From Grimontia celer (GTDB taxonomy: Bacteria; Pseudomonadota; Gammaproteobacteria; Enterobacterales; Vibrionaceae): DNA of 64,000 nt. The translations under genes were made by a program, and so were the position numbers. The notes beneath the pieces were generated by a model. That model did not search any database and had not been told where the DNA came from. It worked only from the letters and a program-made list of their open reading frames with translations. This document shows, piece after piece, positions 1 to 8,503 of the stretch. Each line of letters begins with the position of its first letter. The stretch's first letter is position 1. The DNA lies in the NCBI RefSeq assembly GCF_900055185.1, contig NZ_FIZX01000001.1:868001-932000 (forward strand), given 5' to 3'.

Positions 1-366
1 CTGGCGTTCATCATGCAAGGCATCAACATGATGATGTTTGCAACTTACAACACCGAGTTCACCCTGATGGTTGGTGCGGCTGTTGCAGGTGTAGGTTACG
101 GCACACTGCTGGCAGTATTCCCATCTATCACTGCTGACTACTACGGCCTGAAAAACTACGGCGGTAACTACGGCGTGCTTTACACCGCATGGGGTGTGAG
201 TGGTTTCATTGGTCCTGTTGTTGCTGCAACCGCAGTAGACATGACCGGCAACTACGTGATGGCATACACCATCTGTGCAGCAATGCTGGCTGTAGCAGTT
301 GTTCTATCTTTCATTACGAAACCAGTGAAAGCAGAAGCAGCAAACGCTCAGAAAGTTGCAGCGTAA
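1..366 (+). CDS. OFA-family MFS transporter, C-terminal part
   Basis: This is the last 121 codons of an inner-membrane transporter whose start lies left of the window; the frame is open from base 1. It is almost entirely hydrophobic helices with a glycine-rich stretch (YYGLKNYGGNYGVLYTAWG) and a short polar tail (KPVKAEAANAQ). That pattern fits the oxalate/formate antiporter branch of the major facilitator superfamily, often annotated as an L-lactate or monocarboxylate transporter in Vibrionaceae. Substrate cannot be judged from this fragment. A rho-independent terminator follows 20 bases after the stop, so it is transcriptionally separate from the amide operon. Confidence 0.75.
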   Translation: MAFIMQGINMMMFATYNTEFTLMVGAAVAGVGYGTLLAVFPSITADYYGLKNYGGNYGVLYTAWGVSGFIGPVVAATAVDMTGNYVMAYTICAAMLAVAVVLSFITKPVKAEAANAQKVAA

Positions 367-385
367 TCGCTAACAACAAGCTTTT

Positions 386-412
386 CAAAGCCCGCTTTAT
401 GCGGGCTTTTTC
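386..412 (+). terminator. Rho-independent terminator of the MFS transporter gene
   Basis: An AAAGCCCGC / GCGGGCTTT stem with a four-base loop is followed by a run of T. It lies directly after the MFS stop codon. Confidence 0.9.
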
Positions 413-500
413 GTATTTAGAGTTCAAGACTCGCTTGACTCAAACTTAAATACAAAGCGCTATTGATAGTGTTGACAACAAAAATTTAACAAGTTAGTCT

Positions 501-590
501 CTCGGTCGTGCGAAGTTGCACTCTGAAAATCGAAAGCCACGTAGCTGGATACTTGAAGAATTGTTCTTCTGGATCAGTGCGTGGTTTTTT
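501..590 (+). promoter_or_regulatory. Structured leader with terminator, probable ANTAR (AmiR) antitermination target
   Basis: Seen: a GTGC/GCAC hairpin with hexaloop GAAGTT (508-521), then an AGC/GCT hairpin with hexaloop CACGTA (535-546). The second hairpin overlaps the 5' arm of a long terminator stem (CCACG at 537-541 with CGTGG at 580-584; apical GAAGAA/TTCTTC at 555-569), which is followed by six T (585-590). Known: ANTAR proteins such as AmiR and EutV bind paired hexaloop hairpins, the second mutually exclusive with a terminator. Inferred: the AmiR-like protein at the end of this operon acts here. The loops read N-A-N-G-T-N, which is not the usual A1/G4 pattern, so the exact binding element is uncertain. 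Confidence 0.6.
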
Positions 591-649
591 GCGTTTCGGC
601 TAGTCATTTTTCGAGTATTCAGCTCCCGATGAATTAAGGAGTTGGAAAA

Positions 650-1852
650 ATGAAAAGGATTTTAACCGCAGCAAGTACGCTTTGTTTGGCCTTCAGCACT
701 TATGTTAATGCTGAAGCGAAGGTTGGCGCTATTTACGACCTAACTGGAGGTCTGAATATCTATGGCATCCAGCAAAACAATGCACTGCAATTAGCAATCG
801 AGCAGATTAACCAAGATGGCGGACTGCTCGGTCAGCCGGTTAAGATTGTCAGTTACGACGCGCAATCAGAACTGAACAAATATACTCAATTTACAAACAC
901 TGCGATTTTACGAGACAAGGTTAATGTCATATTTGCAGGCTTAACCAGTTCTTCACGAGAAGCTATTCGTCCTATCGTACGTCGTGCAAATATCCCTTAT
1001 TTCTATTCTTCGCTTTATGAAGGTGGTGCCTGTGACAAACAGACATTTGTGACGGGTACTAGCGCATCTCAACAAATGTCAGTACTTATTGATTGGGCCA
1101 TTAAGGAGTATGGGCCGAAAATCTATGTGATGGCACCTGATTATAACTTCGGCACTATTTCGTCCCACTGGGTTCGTGAGTTTGCAGAAACAAGTGGTGC
1201 AGAGGTCGTAGGACAGGACTTCTTACCTCTCACGGTAACGGACTATGCCCCAACCATTCAGAAAATTCAGTCTTTAAAACCTAATTTCGTTGTGGCTCTG
1301 CCGGTTGGTGCAAATCAAACTGGTTTCCTAGAACAATTTGCTGCGGCTGGTTTAAAAGAATCTATAGGTATTGTGTCAACTAACTATGGTTCAGGAAACC
1401 AGCAGGTTGTTGTTTCTCCAAGCGCAGGCAAAGGTATTGTTTCCAGTCAAGGTTACTTTCAGGAGGTCGACAACGAACGAAACAAACAGTTTGTTAATGC
1501 ATGGCAGGCGAAATATGGAACAGACATCCCTATTGTTTCCGGTGCTGTCGATGTATGGAATGCTGTTAATTTGTGGGCAGCGGCTGTCAAACAAGCTAAA
1601 TCAACAGACGCCAATGCGGTTATCGAAGCTCTTGAAAGCGGTGTTTCGATAGATTCACCGAATGGAAAAGTGTCGCTCTCTCCTGGTTCACACCACCTAA
1701 ACCAAAACATCTACATCGCTCGAGGTAATGACGAGCATGGATTCGACATTATCAAAACGTTTGAAGATGTCGCTCCTGTGTACGAGAACGAAAAATGTGA
1801 TCTGGTGAAACAGCCTCGTACGGCTAAGCACTTCAGTCCGGAAACCGAGTAG
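650..1852 (+). CDS. Urea/short-chain amide-type ABC transporter substrate-binding protein
   Basis: A 400-residue periplasmic binding protein with an N-terminal signal peptide (positively charged MKR, hydrophobic core, probable cleavage after the A in VNA at about residue 21). The mature N-terminus (KVGAIYDLTGGLNIYG...) and the later AIEQINQDGGLLG segment are typical of the Leu/Ile/Val-type fold (Peripla_BP_5), specifically the UrtA/FmdD-like branch for urea and amides. It is first in an operon with two permease modules, two ATPases, an amidase and AmiC/AmiR homologues, so a short amide or urea is the likely ligand. An AAGGAG ribosome site precedes the ATG. Its leader carries a terminator, suggesting expression depends on antitermination. 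Confidence 0.85.
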   Translation: MKRILTAASTLCLAFSTYVNAEAKVGAIYDLTGGLNIYGIQQNNALQLAIEQINQDGGLLGQPVKIVSYDAQSELNKYTQFTNTAILRDKVNVIFAGLTSSSREAIRPIVRRANIPYFYSSLYEGGACDKQTFVTGTSASQQMSVLIDWAIKEYGPKIYVMAPDYNFGTISSHWVREFAETSGAEVVGQDFLPLTVTDYAPTIQKIQSLKPNFVVALPVGANQTGFLEQFAAAGLKESIGIVSTNYGSGNQQVVVSPSAGKGIVSSQGYFQEVDNERNKQFVNAWQAKYGTDIPIVSGAVDVWNAVNLWAAAVKQAKSTDANAVIEALESGVSIDSPNGKVSLSPGSHHLNQNIYIARGNDEHGFDIIKTFEDVAPVYENEKCDLVKQPRTAKHFSPETE

Positions 1853-1870
1853 GATTGGGGGAAGTAGTTG

Positions 1871-2737
1871 ATGGAATTCGATTATCTGGCGACAGTCTTA
1901 CTGTCGTCCCTTTCCAGCGCTTCTATATTGCTGATCGCTACACTGGGTCTTGCCGTAGTTTTTGGGTTGATGGGAGTCATCAATCTGGCGCATGGAGAGT
2001 TCCTAATGATGGGGGCTTACTCTGCTTTGGTCGCGACGCAAATAGGGATTCCATATCCTCTGGCCATTCCTTTTGCAGTTCTGGTCACCATGGCATTTGG
2101 TGCGCTTGTTGAAGTCCTTATTATACGTCGCTTGTACGGCCGAATATTCGACACCATGTTGGCGACATGGGGCTTAAGCATCGTCATGTATCAGGTTGCT
2201 GTGCTGATCTTTGGCACAGTTACACCTGGGATAGGAATGCCTTCTTACCATATTGCGATTGGGGATTATCAACTCGCGCTTTATCCGATCATGATGATTC
2301 TTGTGGCAGCTGCAATGGCTGGATTTATCTACCTGCTCATGACCAAATCCTCCTACGGACGCAAAGCGCGTGCTGCTATTCAACAGCCCGACATGGCGAG
2401 GGCTATCGGTATTGAGTCGTCCCAAATCAATACCTTGACCTTTTCAGTCGGATGCGGTCTCGCGGGCTTTGCCGGGGCAATTTTGCTCCCTATCGTGCCT
2501 GCAACGCCATCTATGGGATTTGCGTTTGTCATTAAATCTTTCTTAGCCGTTGTTGTCGCCGGACCTGTAACGCTCACAGGGAGTGTTGTGACCGCTGTTG
2601 GTTTAGGTGGCGGCTCTTCTATCACAGCCAGCTTTTTAACTTCTGTTGCCGGAGACGTGTTCTTCTTTGTGCTTACCGCGGTTTTGCTATGGCTCTTTCC
2701 ATTTGGGATTTCGTCTAAATGGCGGAAGAAGATGTAA
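1871..2737 (+). CDS. Branched-chain/urea-type ABC transporter permease (UrtB/LivH-like)
   Basis: About 288 residues of inner-membrane permease with roughly eight hydrophobic segments. The motif GLMGVINLAHGEFLMMGAY near the N-terminus is the hallmark of LivH/UrtB permeases. I chose the ATG at 1871 over the in-frame TTG at 1868 because GGGGGAAG (1857-1864) then sits at normal spacing. It begins 18 bases after the binding-protein gene and its end overlaps the next gene, so translation is probably coupled. It forms one half of the membrane channel with the permease domain of the next protein. Confidence 0.85.
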   Translation: MEFDYLATVLLSSLSSASILLIATLGLAVVFGLMGVINLAHGEFLMMGAYSALVATQIGIPYPLAIPFAVLVTMAFGALVEVLIIRRLYGRIFDTMLATWGLSIVMYQVAVLIFGTVTPGIGMPSYHIAIGDYQLALYPIMMILVAAAMAGFIYLLMTKSSYGRKARAAIQQPDMARAIGIESSQINTLTFSVGCGLAGFAGAILLPIVPATPSMGFAFVIKSFLAVVVAGPVTLTGSVVTAVGLGGGSSITASFLTSVAGDVFFFVLTAVLLWLFPFGISSKWRKKM

Positions 2738-4563
2738 ATATGGATATCACAATGAATCAGAAACTATATAACACCAGTGGGTGGCTGTTTCCTGCGCTGT
2801 TTGTCTTCGCTGGGCTAGCGCTCGCAGGAAGTATTGACCCATACCTTGCTTATGTTGCTACTTCTTGGATTATTTTCGGAATATTAGGCTTAAGTCTGGA
2901 CGTGGTGTGGGGGCGTGGTGGCTTTTTAAGCCTAGGGCAAACCGCTTTCTATGGTGTGGGCGGTTATCTGGGCAGTGTTGCTGCTATTAACTTGTCCCCT
3001 TTTACGGGGAATACACTGATTTGGTCACTTCCCGTTGGTGCGCTTTCGGGCGCATTGTTGGCAGCTTGCTTAGCGTGGATAATTTTTTACGCGAGAATGG
3101 GGCCGCTACAGAGCACGATTCTTTCATACACATTTACTTTGCTTCTGTGGTCATTAGCACAAACATTCAAGGTAGAAATTGGTAGTGCAGTCATTGGCGG
3201 TGACAACGGTATGTCAAGCATACCGAGTGTTGCTACAGACTTTGCCATTAACCCTGAGCCAATGTCGCTGAACTCAGTATTTGCGGTTGTCATAGTCATA
3301 GCGGCGTTTTGCTATTTTTGTACTTACTTCCTGATGAAAAGTCATTTCGGAAAAGTCGTAGATTGTATCCGGCTGGACGATCAAAAAGCTGAACTGCTTG
3401 GTTATGATATTCGCCGATATCAACTGATCACATTCAGCTACTCCGGCGCTATCGCTGGAATTGCAGGGGCATTATTTGGCGCTTGGTCGAACTACCTGAA
3501 TCCTTCTATCTTCTCAGTACAAGAAGCCTTGCTGGTTCCTATCTATGTTCTGGTTGGCGGGATTTCCACACTCGCGGGCCCTTTTGTCGGTGCCATCATG
3601 ATTGGTGGTTTGTCATTCTGGCTTGGTGGCGGCGCTGTCGGTGGGCAAACAACTCTGATACTAGGCGTTACCCTTATTGTTCTGGTGCTGTTTTTGCGGA
3701 ACGGTGTACTAGGTGCGTTCAACCTTCTTTGGAAACGAATCCTACCTGATCAAAACGACGCGGCACTCCAAAGTAGCAGTGTGAACTTCTGTGAGAAAAA
3801 GTTGGCAAACCTCCAAAAAGCCTGTGCTGAGAACGCGAGACAATCAATGACGTTGTCGACGGATAAAGCATACAAGAAGTTTGGTGGTGTCGTGCCAGTC
3901 AATGAAGTTAGCCTCGCCTTTTCTGCTGGAAATCCATACGCATTGATCGGGCCAAATGGTGCCGGAAAGAGCTCGTTCCTCAAAACTTGTGCTGGGATTT
4001 ATCTTCCGGAAAGTGGTGCGGTATTTCTGAATAACACAGAGATAACGCACAAGCCGATATTTCAGCGGGTAAAGCTCGGTATGGGCATTAAAAACCAAAA
4101 GCCTCAGGTCTTTGGGGAGAAAACGGTCAAAGAAAACCTCTGGATAGCGGGATATGCCTCTAATCGAGATGAGAAGTTCGCCAATACGATTAGTGAAATT
4201 GTTTTGGACTTTCTGGGTTTCGAACAACAAAGAAATGTCCAAGCATCCGCACTTTCTCATGGACAACAGCAGTGGCTGGATATCGGTATGGTGCTATGCC
4301 TTGCGCCTAAAGTCATTCTTCTCGACGAACCCGCAGCTGGTATGACAAACGATGAGACCAGACAGCTTTCTGAGCTTGTAAAAAGCTTATCGAAGTACAT
4401 GACCGTGCTTCTGGTAGAACACGATATGGACTTTGTCCGGTCGCTGGACGGCAATGTCACGGTATTGCACATGGGCAGTGTGTTTGCTGAGGGCTCTGTG
4501 GAATCTCTAAGGGAAGACGAGAGAGTGCTCGATATCTATTTAGGGAGGAAAGAATATGCTTGA
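2719..4563 (+). CDS. Fused ABC permease (UrtC/LivM-like) and ATPase (UrtD/LivG-like)
   Basis: A 614-residue fusion. Residues about 15-335 are a polytopic permease of the LivM/UrtC type. After a linker near 340-375, residues about 375-612 form an ABC ATPase with Walker A GPNGAGKSS, Q-loop region NQKPQVF, signature LSHGQQQ, Walker B VILLDEPAAGM and H-loop VEHD. In most Urt systems these are two genes. The gene overlaps the previous one by 19 bases. An internal ATG at 2740 is an alternative start with only 7 residues lost. The permease half pairs with the preceding UrtB-like protein, and the ATPase half with the following UrtE-like protein. Confidence 0.88.
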   Translation: MAEEDVNMDITMNQKLYNTSGWLFPALFVFAGLALAGSIDPYLAYVATSWIIFGILGLSLDVVWGRGGFLSLGQTAFYGVGGYLGSVAAINLSPFTGNTLIWSLPVGALSGALLAACLAWIIFYARMGPLQSTILSYTFTLLLWSLAQTFKVEIGSAVIGGDNGMSSIPSVATDFAINPEPMSLNSVFAVVIVIAAFCYFCTYFLMKSHFGKVVDCIRLDDQKAELLGYDIRRYQLITFSYSGAIAGIAGALFGAWSNYLNPSIFSVQEALLVPIYVLVGGISTLAGPFVGAIMIGGLSFWLGGGAVGGQTTLILGVTLIVLVLFLRNGVLGAFNLLWKRILPDQNDAALQSSSVNFCEKKLANLQKACAENARQSMTLSTDKAYKKFGGVVPVNEVSLAFSAGNPYALIGPNGAGKSSFLKTCAGIYLPESGAVFLNNTEITHKPIFQRVKLGMGIKNQKPQVFGEKTVKENLWIAGYASNRDEKFANTISEIVLDFLGFEQQRNVQASALSHGQQQWLDIGMVLCLAPKVILLDEPAAGMTNDETRQLSELVKSLSKYMTVLLVEHDMDFVRSLDGNVTVLHMGSVFAEGSVESLREDERVLDIYLGRKEYA

Positions 4564-5254
4564 GGTGATTGAAGCCAAAGGGGGATATGCAAAAACCACT
4601 ATCATCCGTGATGTTTCCATCAAGGTGCAAGAGGGGGAAGTCGTTGCGCTAATGGGAAGAAATGGCGTAGGCAAATCGACACTTATGCGCTATATCACGA
4701 GCCTCATTCCTTCCAAAGGGGGCAGTGTCTGGATCAATGGGGAAGACGCGCCTGCTTCAACAGTAAAAAGAGCCAGAATGGGGCTTGGATACGTGCCTCA
4801 GGGGCGTTTTGTTTTTGAGCGGATGACAGTATCAGAGAACATTGTGGTAGCGGCTGAAGCCCAAGGCCATAACGCAAAAGCTGCACTGGAAACCGCTTAC
4901 GACTACTTCCCACTCATTAAAGCGAAAGCCAATGATTTGGCGGGCGGCCTTTCTGGAGGACAACAGCAAATTTTGGCTATGGCCCGTGCATTAGCGACTC
5001 AGCCTAAGTTTGTGTTGTTGGATGAACCCACTGAGGGCGTCCAGCCCTCTATCGTTGGAGACATGGCTGACATTTTGTTGAGAGTTTCCAAGGAGATGAA
5101 TATTGGAGTTCTTGTGGCTGAGCAGAATCTGGATTTCTGTTTCTCAGCGGCATCAAGAGCTTATGTTATGTCCAAAGGTGGGATTCAGTTAGAAACCGAT
5201 ACAGCAAGCCTTCGTAAAAACAAAGAGCTACAGATGGAACTGCTGGGAGTGTGA
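4556..5254 (+). CDS. ABC transporter ATP-binding protein (UrtE/LivF-like)
   Basis: A 232-residue stand-alone ABC ATPase. Walker A (GRNGVGKST), signature (LSGGQQQ), Walker B (FVLLDEPTEGV) and the EGVQPSI segment place it in the LivF/UrtE group. It completes the transporter together with the ATPase half of the preceding fusion. Its ATG overlaps the upstream stop by eight bases and a GGGAGGAAAG ribosome site lies inside the upstream gene, so the two are translationally coupled. It is expected on the cytoplasmic face of the membrane. Confidence 0.87.
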   Translation: MLEVIEAKGGYAKTTIIRDVSIKVQEGEVVALMGRNGVGKSTLMRYITSLIPSKGGSVWINGEDAPASTVKRARMGLGYVPQGRFVFERMTVSENIVVAAEAQGHNAKAALETAYDYFPLIKAKANDLAGGLSGGQQQILAMARALATQPKFVLLDEPTEGVQPSIVGDMADILLRVSKEMNIGVLVAEQNLDFCFSAASRAYVMSKGGIQLETDTASLRKNKELQMELLGV

Positions 5255-5258
5255 ACTT

Positions 5259-5414
5259 ATGGAAAAGAGAAGGTTTAAGCGCAGCGAGAGAGAAACAGAT
5301 ATTGAAAAAACACTCAAGCGTATTCGGGGAGGTTTCAAGAAATACAATAAGTTGCTGACTGAAGAGCCTATTCACCTTTTTTCTCCGGAGGCTCTTTATG
5401 AAAAGTCAAAATAG
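5259..5414 (+). CDS. Small basic protein of 51 residues, unknown function
   Basis: The ORF starts with ATG four bases after the ATPase stop, with GGGAG about nine bases upstream, and ends TAG at 5412-5414 inside the amidase start region (17-base overlap in another frame). The product begins MEKRRFKRSERETDIEKTLK, is lysine/arginine rich in its first 32 residues, and continues LLTEEPIHLFSPEALYEKSK. I recognise no domain. Position and ribosome site favour real translation; at minimum its translation could couple expression of the amidase to the transporter. Confidence 0.5.
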   Translation: MEKRRFKRSERETDIEKTLKRIRGGFKKYNKLLTEEPIHLFSPEALYEKSK

Positions 5415-6774
5415 AACCGTTGCGGAACAAGTCGAATCGCTTTTCCGTTGTAATGCGACTCCGGTTGATTTAGCTCATGACGTCATTGATCGTGCGAGTG
5501 AGTGCATTGGCTTAAATGCCTTTGTGTCATTGGATCCTGATCACGTGGTTACCCAGGCGAAGCAGTCAGATTTGAGAAGACGGCGAGGCAGACCATTAAG
5601 TCCGATCGATGGTGTTCCCATTGCAGTAAAGGACAATTTTTTAACTCAGGATTATCCGACCACGGCTTGCTCAAACGTGGGTCCTGGTGGGCAGCCAAAT
5701 GAAGATGCTACGGTCGTGGCCAATTTGAGAGCTGCCGGTGCAGTTATTGTTGGTAAGACAAATATGCATGAATGGGCTTATGGGGCAACCAATACGTATT
5801 CGCGGTTTGGTGCGACTATCAACCCACATAATGAAGACTGTATTTCTGGAGGAAGTAGTGGCGGCTCTGGAGCTGCGGTCGCAGCAGGAATTGTCGGTGC
5901 CGCGCTAGGAAGTGACACTGGAGGTTCTGTGAGAATTCCAGCCAGTGCCTGCGGGGTTTATGGCTTTAAACCATCTTACGGTCGAGCATCTCGGCACGGG
6001 GTATTGGCCTTGAGCTGGTCTTTGGATGCTCCTGGTTTGCTGTCATCGAGCATTGACGATATACCGTTGCTATTACCTTATTTCCTGGGGGTTGATAAAC
6101 GTGACCCGACGACATCGAACGCGAAGCCTTTTTCGAGAGTGCAAAATATCGATGATTTCAAACTGATCAATTTGGTTGGTACTGGATTAGAGCGTTCCGA
6201 AGAAGTGGGTCAGGCGTTGGAAAAAGTATTGGGCAACATATCTTCAAATGCGTTGTCGGCAACTATTCCTGATATTCAAAGCTTTTTTTGCGCATGGGAA
6301 ACAATTCTTCATTGTGAGGCTTCCTCCTTTCACGATGAACGCATGAAGCTGTATCTCGACAAGTTTGGCGAAACAATGCAAAGCCATTTGCTGGCTGGCC
6401 AGGAAATTACTGGTGTAGAACTTCTTTATGCCCAACGACTTCGTTCAAAATTTTTGAATATTTTGATTAACCAGCTTCCTTACTGGGACGCGTTAGTGTT
6501 GCCGACTTTGCCCGTAGTCGCTCCACGTTTTGGCGAGCAAACCCAAATGTTTGGCGACAGGGTCGTATCGACTCAGGACAGCATGACATGGTTTTGTTGG
6601 CTAGGTAATTTGGCGGGGTTACCCGCAATCTCAATTCCTGTGGCTACGTCATCATCCGGATTGCCAATTGGGTTAATGCTAATGGGCAGGCCGGGAGAAG
6701 ATGAAAAGCTTTTATCGATAGCCAAAAGTATCGATAAATCGGTGGGCTACACTCAAAGGGTATGGAATCAATGA
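5398..6774 (+). CDS. Amidase-signature family amidase
   Basis: A 458-residue amidase of the amidase-signature family (GatA/AtzF-like fold). The catalytic Lys-Ser-Ser triad is visible: Lys78 in GVPIAVKDNF, the glycine/serine loop GGSSGGS at 151-157 and the nucleophile Ser177 in SDTGGSVRIPA. It hydrolyses an amide to a carboxylic acid plus ammonia. A strong CCGGAGG site precedes the ATG. No signal peptide, so cytoplasmic, acting on substrate brought in by the preceding transporter. Classical AmiC/AmiR systems control a nitrilase-type AmiE, so the pairing with an amidase-signature enzyme is a variation. Substrate is not identifiable from sequence. Confidence 0.87.
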   Translation: MKSQNRTVAEQVESLFRCNATPVDLAHDVIDRASECIGLNAFVSLDPDHVVTQAKQSDLRRRRGRPLSPIDGVPIAVKDNFLTQDYPTTACSNVGPGGQPNEDATVVANLRAAGAVIVGKTNMHEWAYGATNTYSRFGATINPHNEDCISGGSSGGSGAAVAAGIVGAALGSDTGGSVRIPASACGVYGFKPSYGRASRHGVLALSWSLDAPGLLSSSIDDIPLLLPYFLGVDKRDPTTSNAKPFSRVQNIDDFKLINLVGTGLERSEEVGQALEKVLGNISSNALSATIPDIQSFFCAWETILHCEASSFHDERMKLYLDKFGETMQSHLLAGQEITGVELLYAQRLRSKFLNILINQLPYWDALVLPTLPVVAPRFGEQTQMFGDRVVSTQDSMTWFCWLGNLAGLPAISIPVATSSSGLPIGLMLMGRPGEDEKLLSIAKSIDKSVGYTQRVWNQ

Positions 6775-7904
6775 TTGTGAAGATAGGCGTACTTTTTTCT
6801 CAAAGTGGCCCCATGTCAGTGACAGAACAGGCTCATATCCAAGGTGTGCTTCTCGCTTGCGCTGAAATCAATGAGCAGGCAGAAGAAGATGGGTTCACAT
6901 TTGAGCCGGTTATTCTGAACCCGGATGGAAATGACCAAGATTATGCCCGTTTAGCCACGGAGCTTATGCTCGAACATCGCGTTGCAGCTATCTTTGGCTG
7001 TTGTCTGTCGAGTAGCAGGAAGGCTGTTTTACCTGTTATTGATAGATTCAATGGCATTCTTTTGTACCCCTCGGTTTATGAGGGGTTCGAATTCTCGCCA
7101 AACGTCATATATGGAGGGGCCGTGCCTAATCAGGTCGTCCTTCCTCTTTTGGAATATATTTTTAAGAATCATGGAAAACGTATTGCCCTAGTAGGCTCAG
7201 ATACGCTTTACGCAAGAGAAGTTAACCGGATTGTGAAAGAGTTCCTGACAGAAAGTGGTGGATCTGTGGTCTGTGAGCGTTACTTTCCATTCGACGCTGA
7301 GATTGAAGATTTCCAACCGGTGCTTTGTATGCTGAAAGAGAGTGGGGTGGATGCCATCATTTCTACAGTGGTAGGGAATGATAGCGTTGTGTTTTACGAA
7401 AGCTTCCATTCTGTTGGCATAGATGGCAGACAAGTACCTATTGCTTCTTTAACGACAACCGAGTCTGAGCTTGCTCAGGTATCTGAGAAAGCCAGAGCAG
7501 GACACGTATCGGTCGCACCATATTTTTCGAGCATCGAAAGTGCTGAGAATCGGATGTTTTTGAAAGCCTACCGATCAAGATTTGGAAAAGATGCTCAACC
7601 GTCGGTATATAGTGAAATTTGTTATGTTCAGGTTCACATGCTGGCAAAGGCAATAAGGCGCGCTTCGGACCTCTCTACAGAAGGCATACTAACCGCACTT
7701 TCAGGGTCTGTATTGAACAGTCCTTCCGGGGACAAGTACCTTGATCCCATGACACAGCATTTCTCCCACAAACCACAAATTGGTGTTGCATCCGAAAGTG
7801 GGGTATTTGACGTGGTATGGAGCGGTAAAAGTCCTGTTGCACCGGATCCTTACCTTGTCTCATATGACAGGACGGTAAGTACAACTTCGGAGAGTGACGC
7901 ATAG
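6771..7904 (+). CDS. amiC: AmiC-like amide-sensing binding protein
   Basis: 377 residues with a Leu/Ile/Val-binding-protein fold but no signal peptide, starting VKIGVLFSQSGPMSVTEQAH, which closely follows the AmiC/UrtA-like pattern. Known AmiC proteins stay in the cytoplasm, bind amides and hold the antiterminator AmiR inactive until inducer arrives. I prefer the ATG at 6771, which forms an ATGA overlap with the amidase stop; an in-frame ATG at 6762 would sit too close to AAAGGG. Its stop overlaps the start of the amiR-like gene by one base, as expected for a pair made in equal amounts. Confidence 0.82.
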   Translation: MIVKIGVLFSQSGPMSVTEQAHIQGVLLACAEINEQAEEDGFTFEPVILNPDGNDQDYARLATELMLEHRVAAIFGCCLSSSRKAVLPVIDRFNGILLYPSVYEGFEFSPNVIYGGAVPNQVVLPLLEYIFKNHGKRIALVGSDTLYAREVNRIVKEFLTESGGSVVCERYFPFDAEIEDFQPVLCMLKESGVDAIISTVVGNDSVVFYESFHSVGIDGRQVPIASLTTTESELAQVSEKARAGHVSVAPYFSSIESAENRMFLKAYRSRFGKDAQPSVYSEICYVQVHMLAKAIRRASDLSTEGILTALSGSVLNSPSGDKYLDPMTQHFSHKPQIGVASESGVFDVVWSGKSPVAPDPYLVSYDRTVSTTSESDA

Positions 7905-8503
7905 TGGGTAAGGTAGTAGCACGTCATGATGAAGATCTTCTTCGAAAGCTGAGGAGGATGAAGGTGATGCTTATTCACCCTCATGACGGAGAAAAAGATG
8001 GCTTTCTTGCTCATTTGAAACGTATTGGTTGCCAGGTAGAAAGTGCCTGGCCACCTCCTCAGACGCTTCCAGACCATATTGATGTTGTTCTATTTCTGGT
8101 CCAGAAATCCTATGACAAGGAAGCCTGCAGTTGGATGTCTTCCGAAAGCACCATAGCGAAAATCGCGATCATCGACTTTGAAACGCCTGAGATACTTAAT
8201 GCTTTGGAGCGGCAAAACATTCATGGTGTCCTTTCCAAGCCAATTAGGCTCTTTGGTGTATTGGCAGTGCTTACAACCGCTATTGGTGTGGCCAGTCATG
8301 AGGCGAGACTTCGACAACGGATAGAATCTTTGGATGAGACACTGAAAGCGAGAAGAAAAGTGGAAAGGGCTGTCGCCATTCTTGCAGAAAGCCGGAATAT
8401 TTCAGAGGAAGAAGCATATAAACGGATCAGGAGAAAAGCACAAGATTCAAGGCAAAGCATTGCTCAGCTCGCCGATGCAATCATTGATTCTGACGGTCTT
8501 TAG
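7904..8503 (+). CDS. amiR: AmiR-like response-regulator-fold ANTAR antiterminator
   Basis: 199 residues. The N-terminal 125 resemble a degenerate receiver domain (VMLIHPHDGEKDGFLAHLKRIG) without a convincing phosphorylation site, as in AmiR. A coiled-coil segment follows (EARLRQRIESLDETLKARRKVERAV), then an ANTAR domain (about 140-195: AVAILAESRNISEEEAYKRI, KAQDSR, ADAIID). ANTAR domains bind RNA and prevent transcription termination. The start is GTG, overlapping the amiC-like stop. Its likely target is the terminator-bearing leader at 501-590, giving an operon that induces itself when amide is present. Confidence 0.85.
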   Translation: MGKVVARHDEDLLRKLRRMKVMLIHPHDGEKDGFLAHLKRIGCQVESAWPPPQTLPDHIDVVLFLVQKSYDKEACSWMSSESTIAKIAIIDFETPEILNALERQNIHGVLSKPIRLFGVLAVLTTAIGVASHEARLRQRIESLDETLKARRKVERAVAILAESRNISEEEAYKRIRRKAQDSRQSIAQLADAIIDSDGL

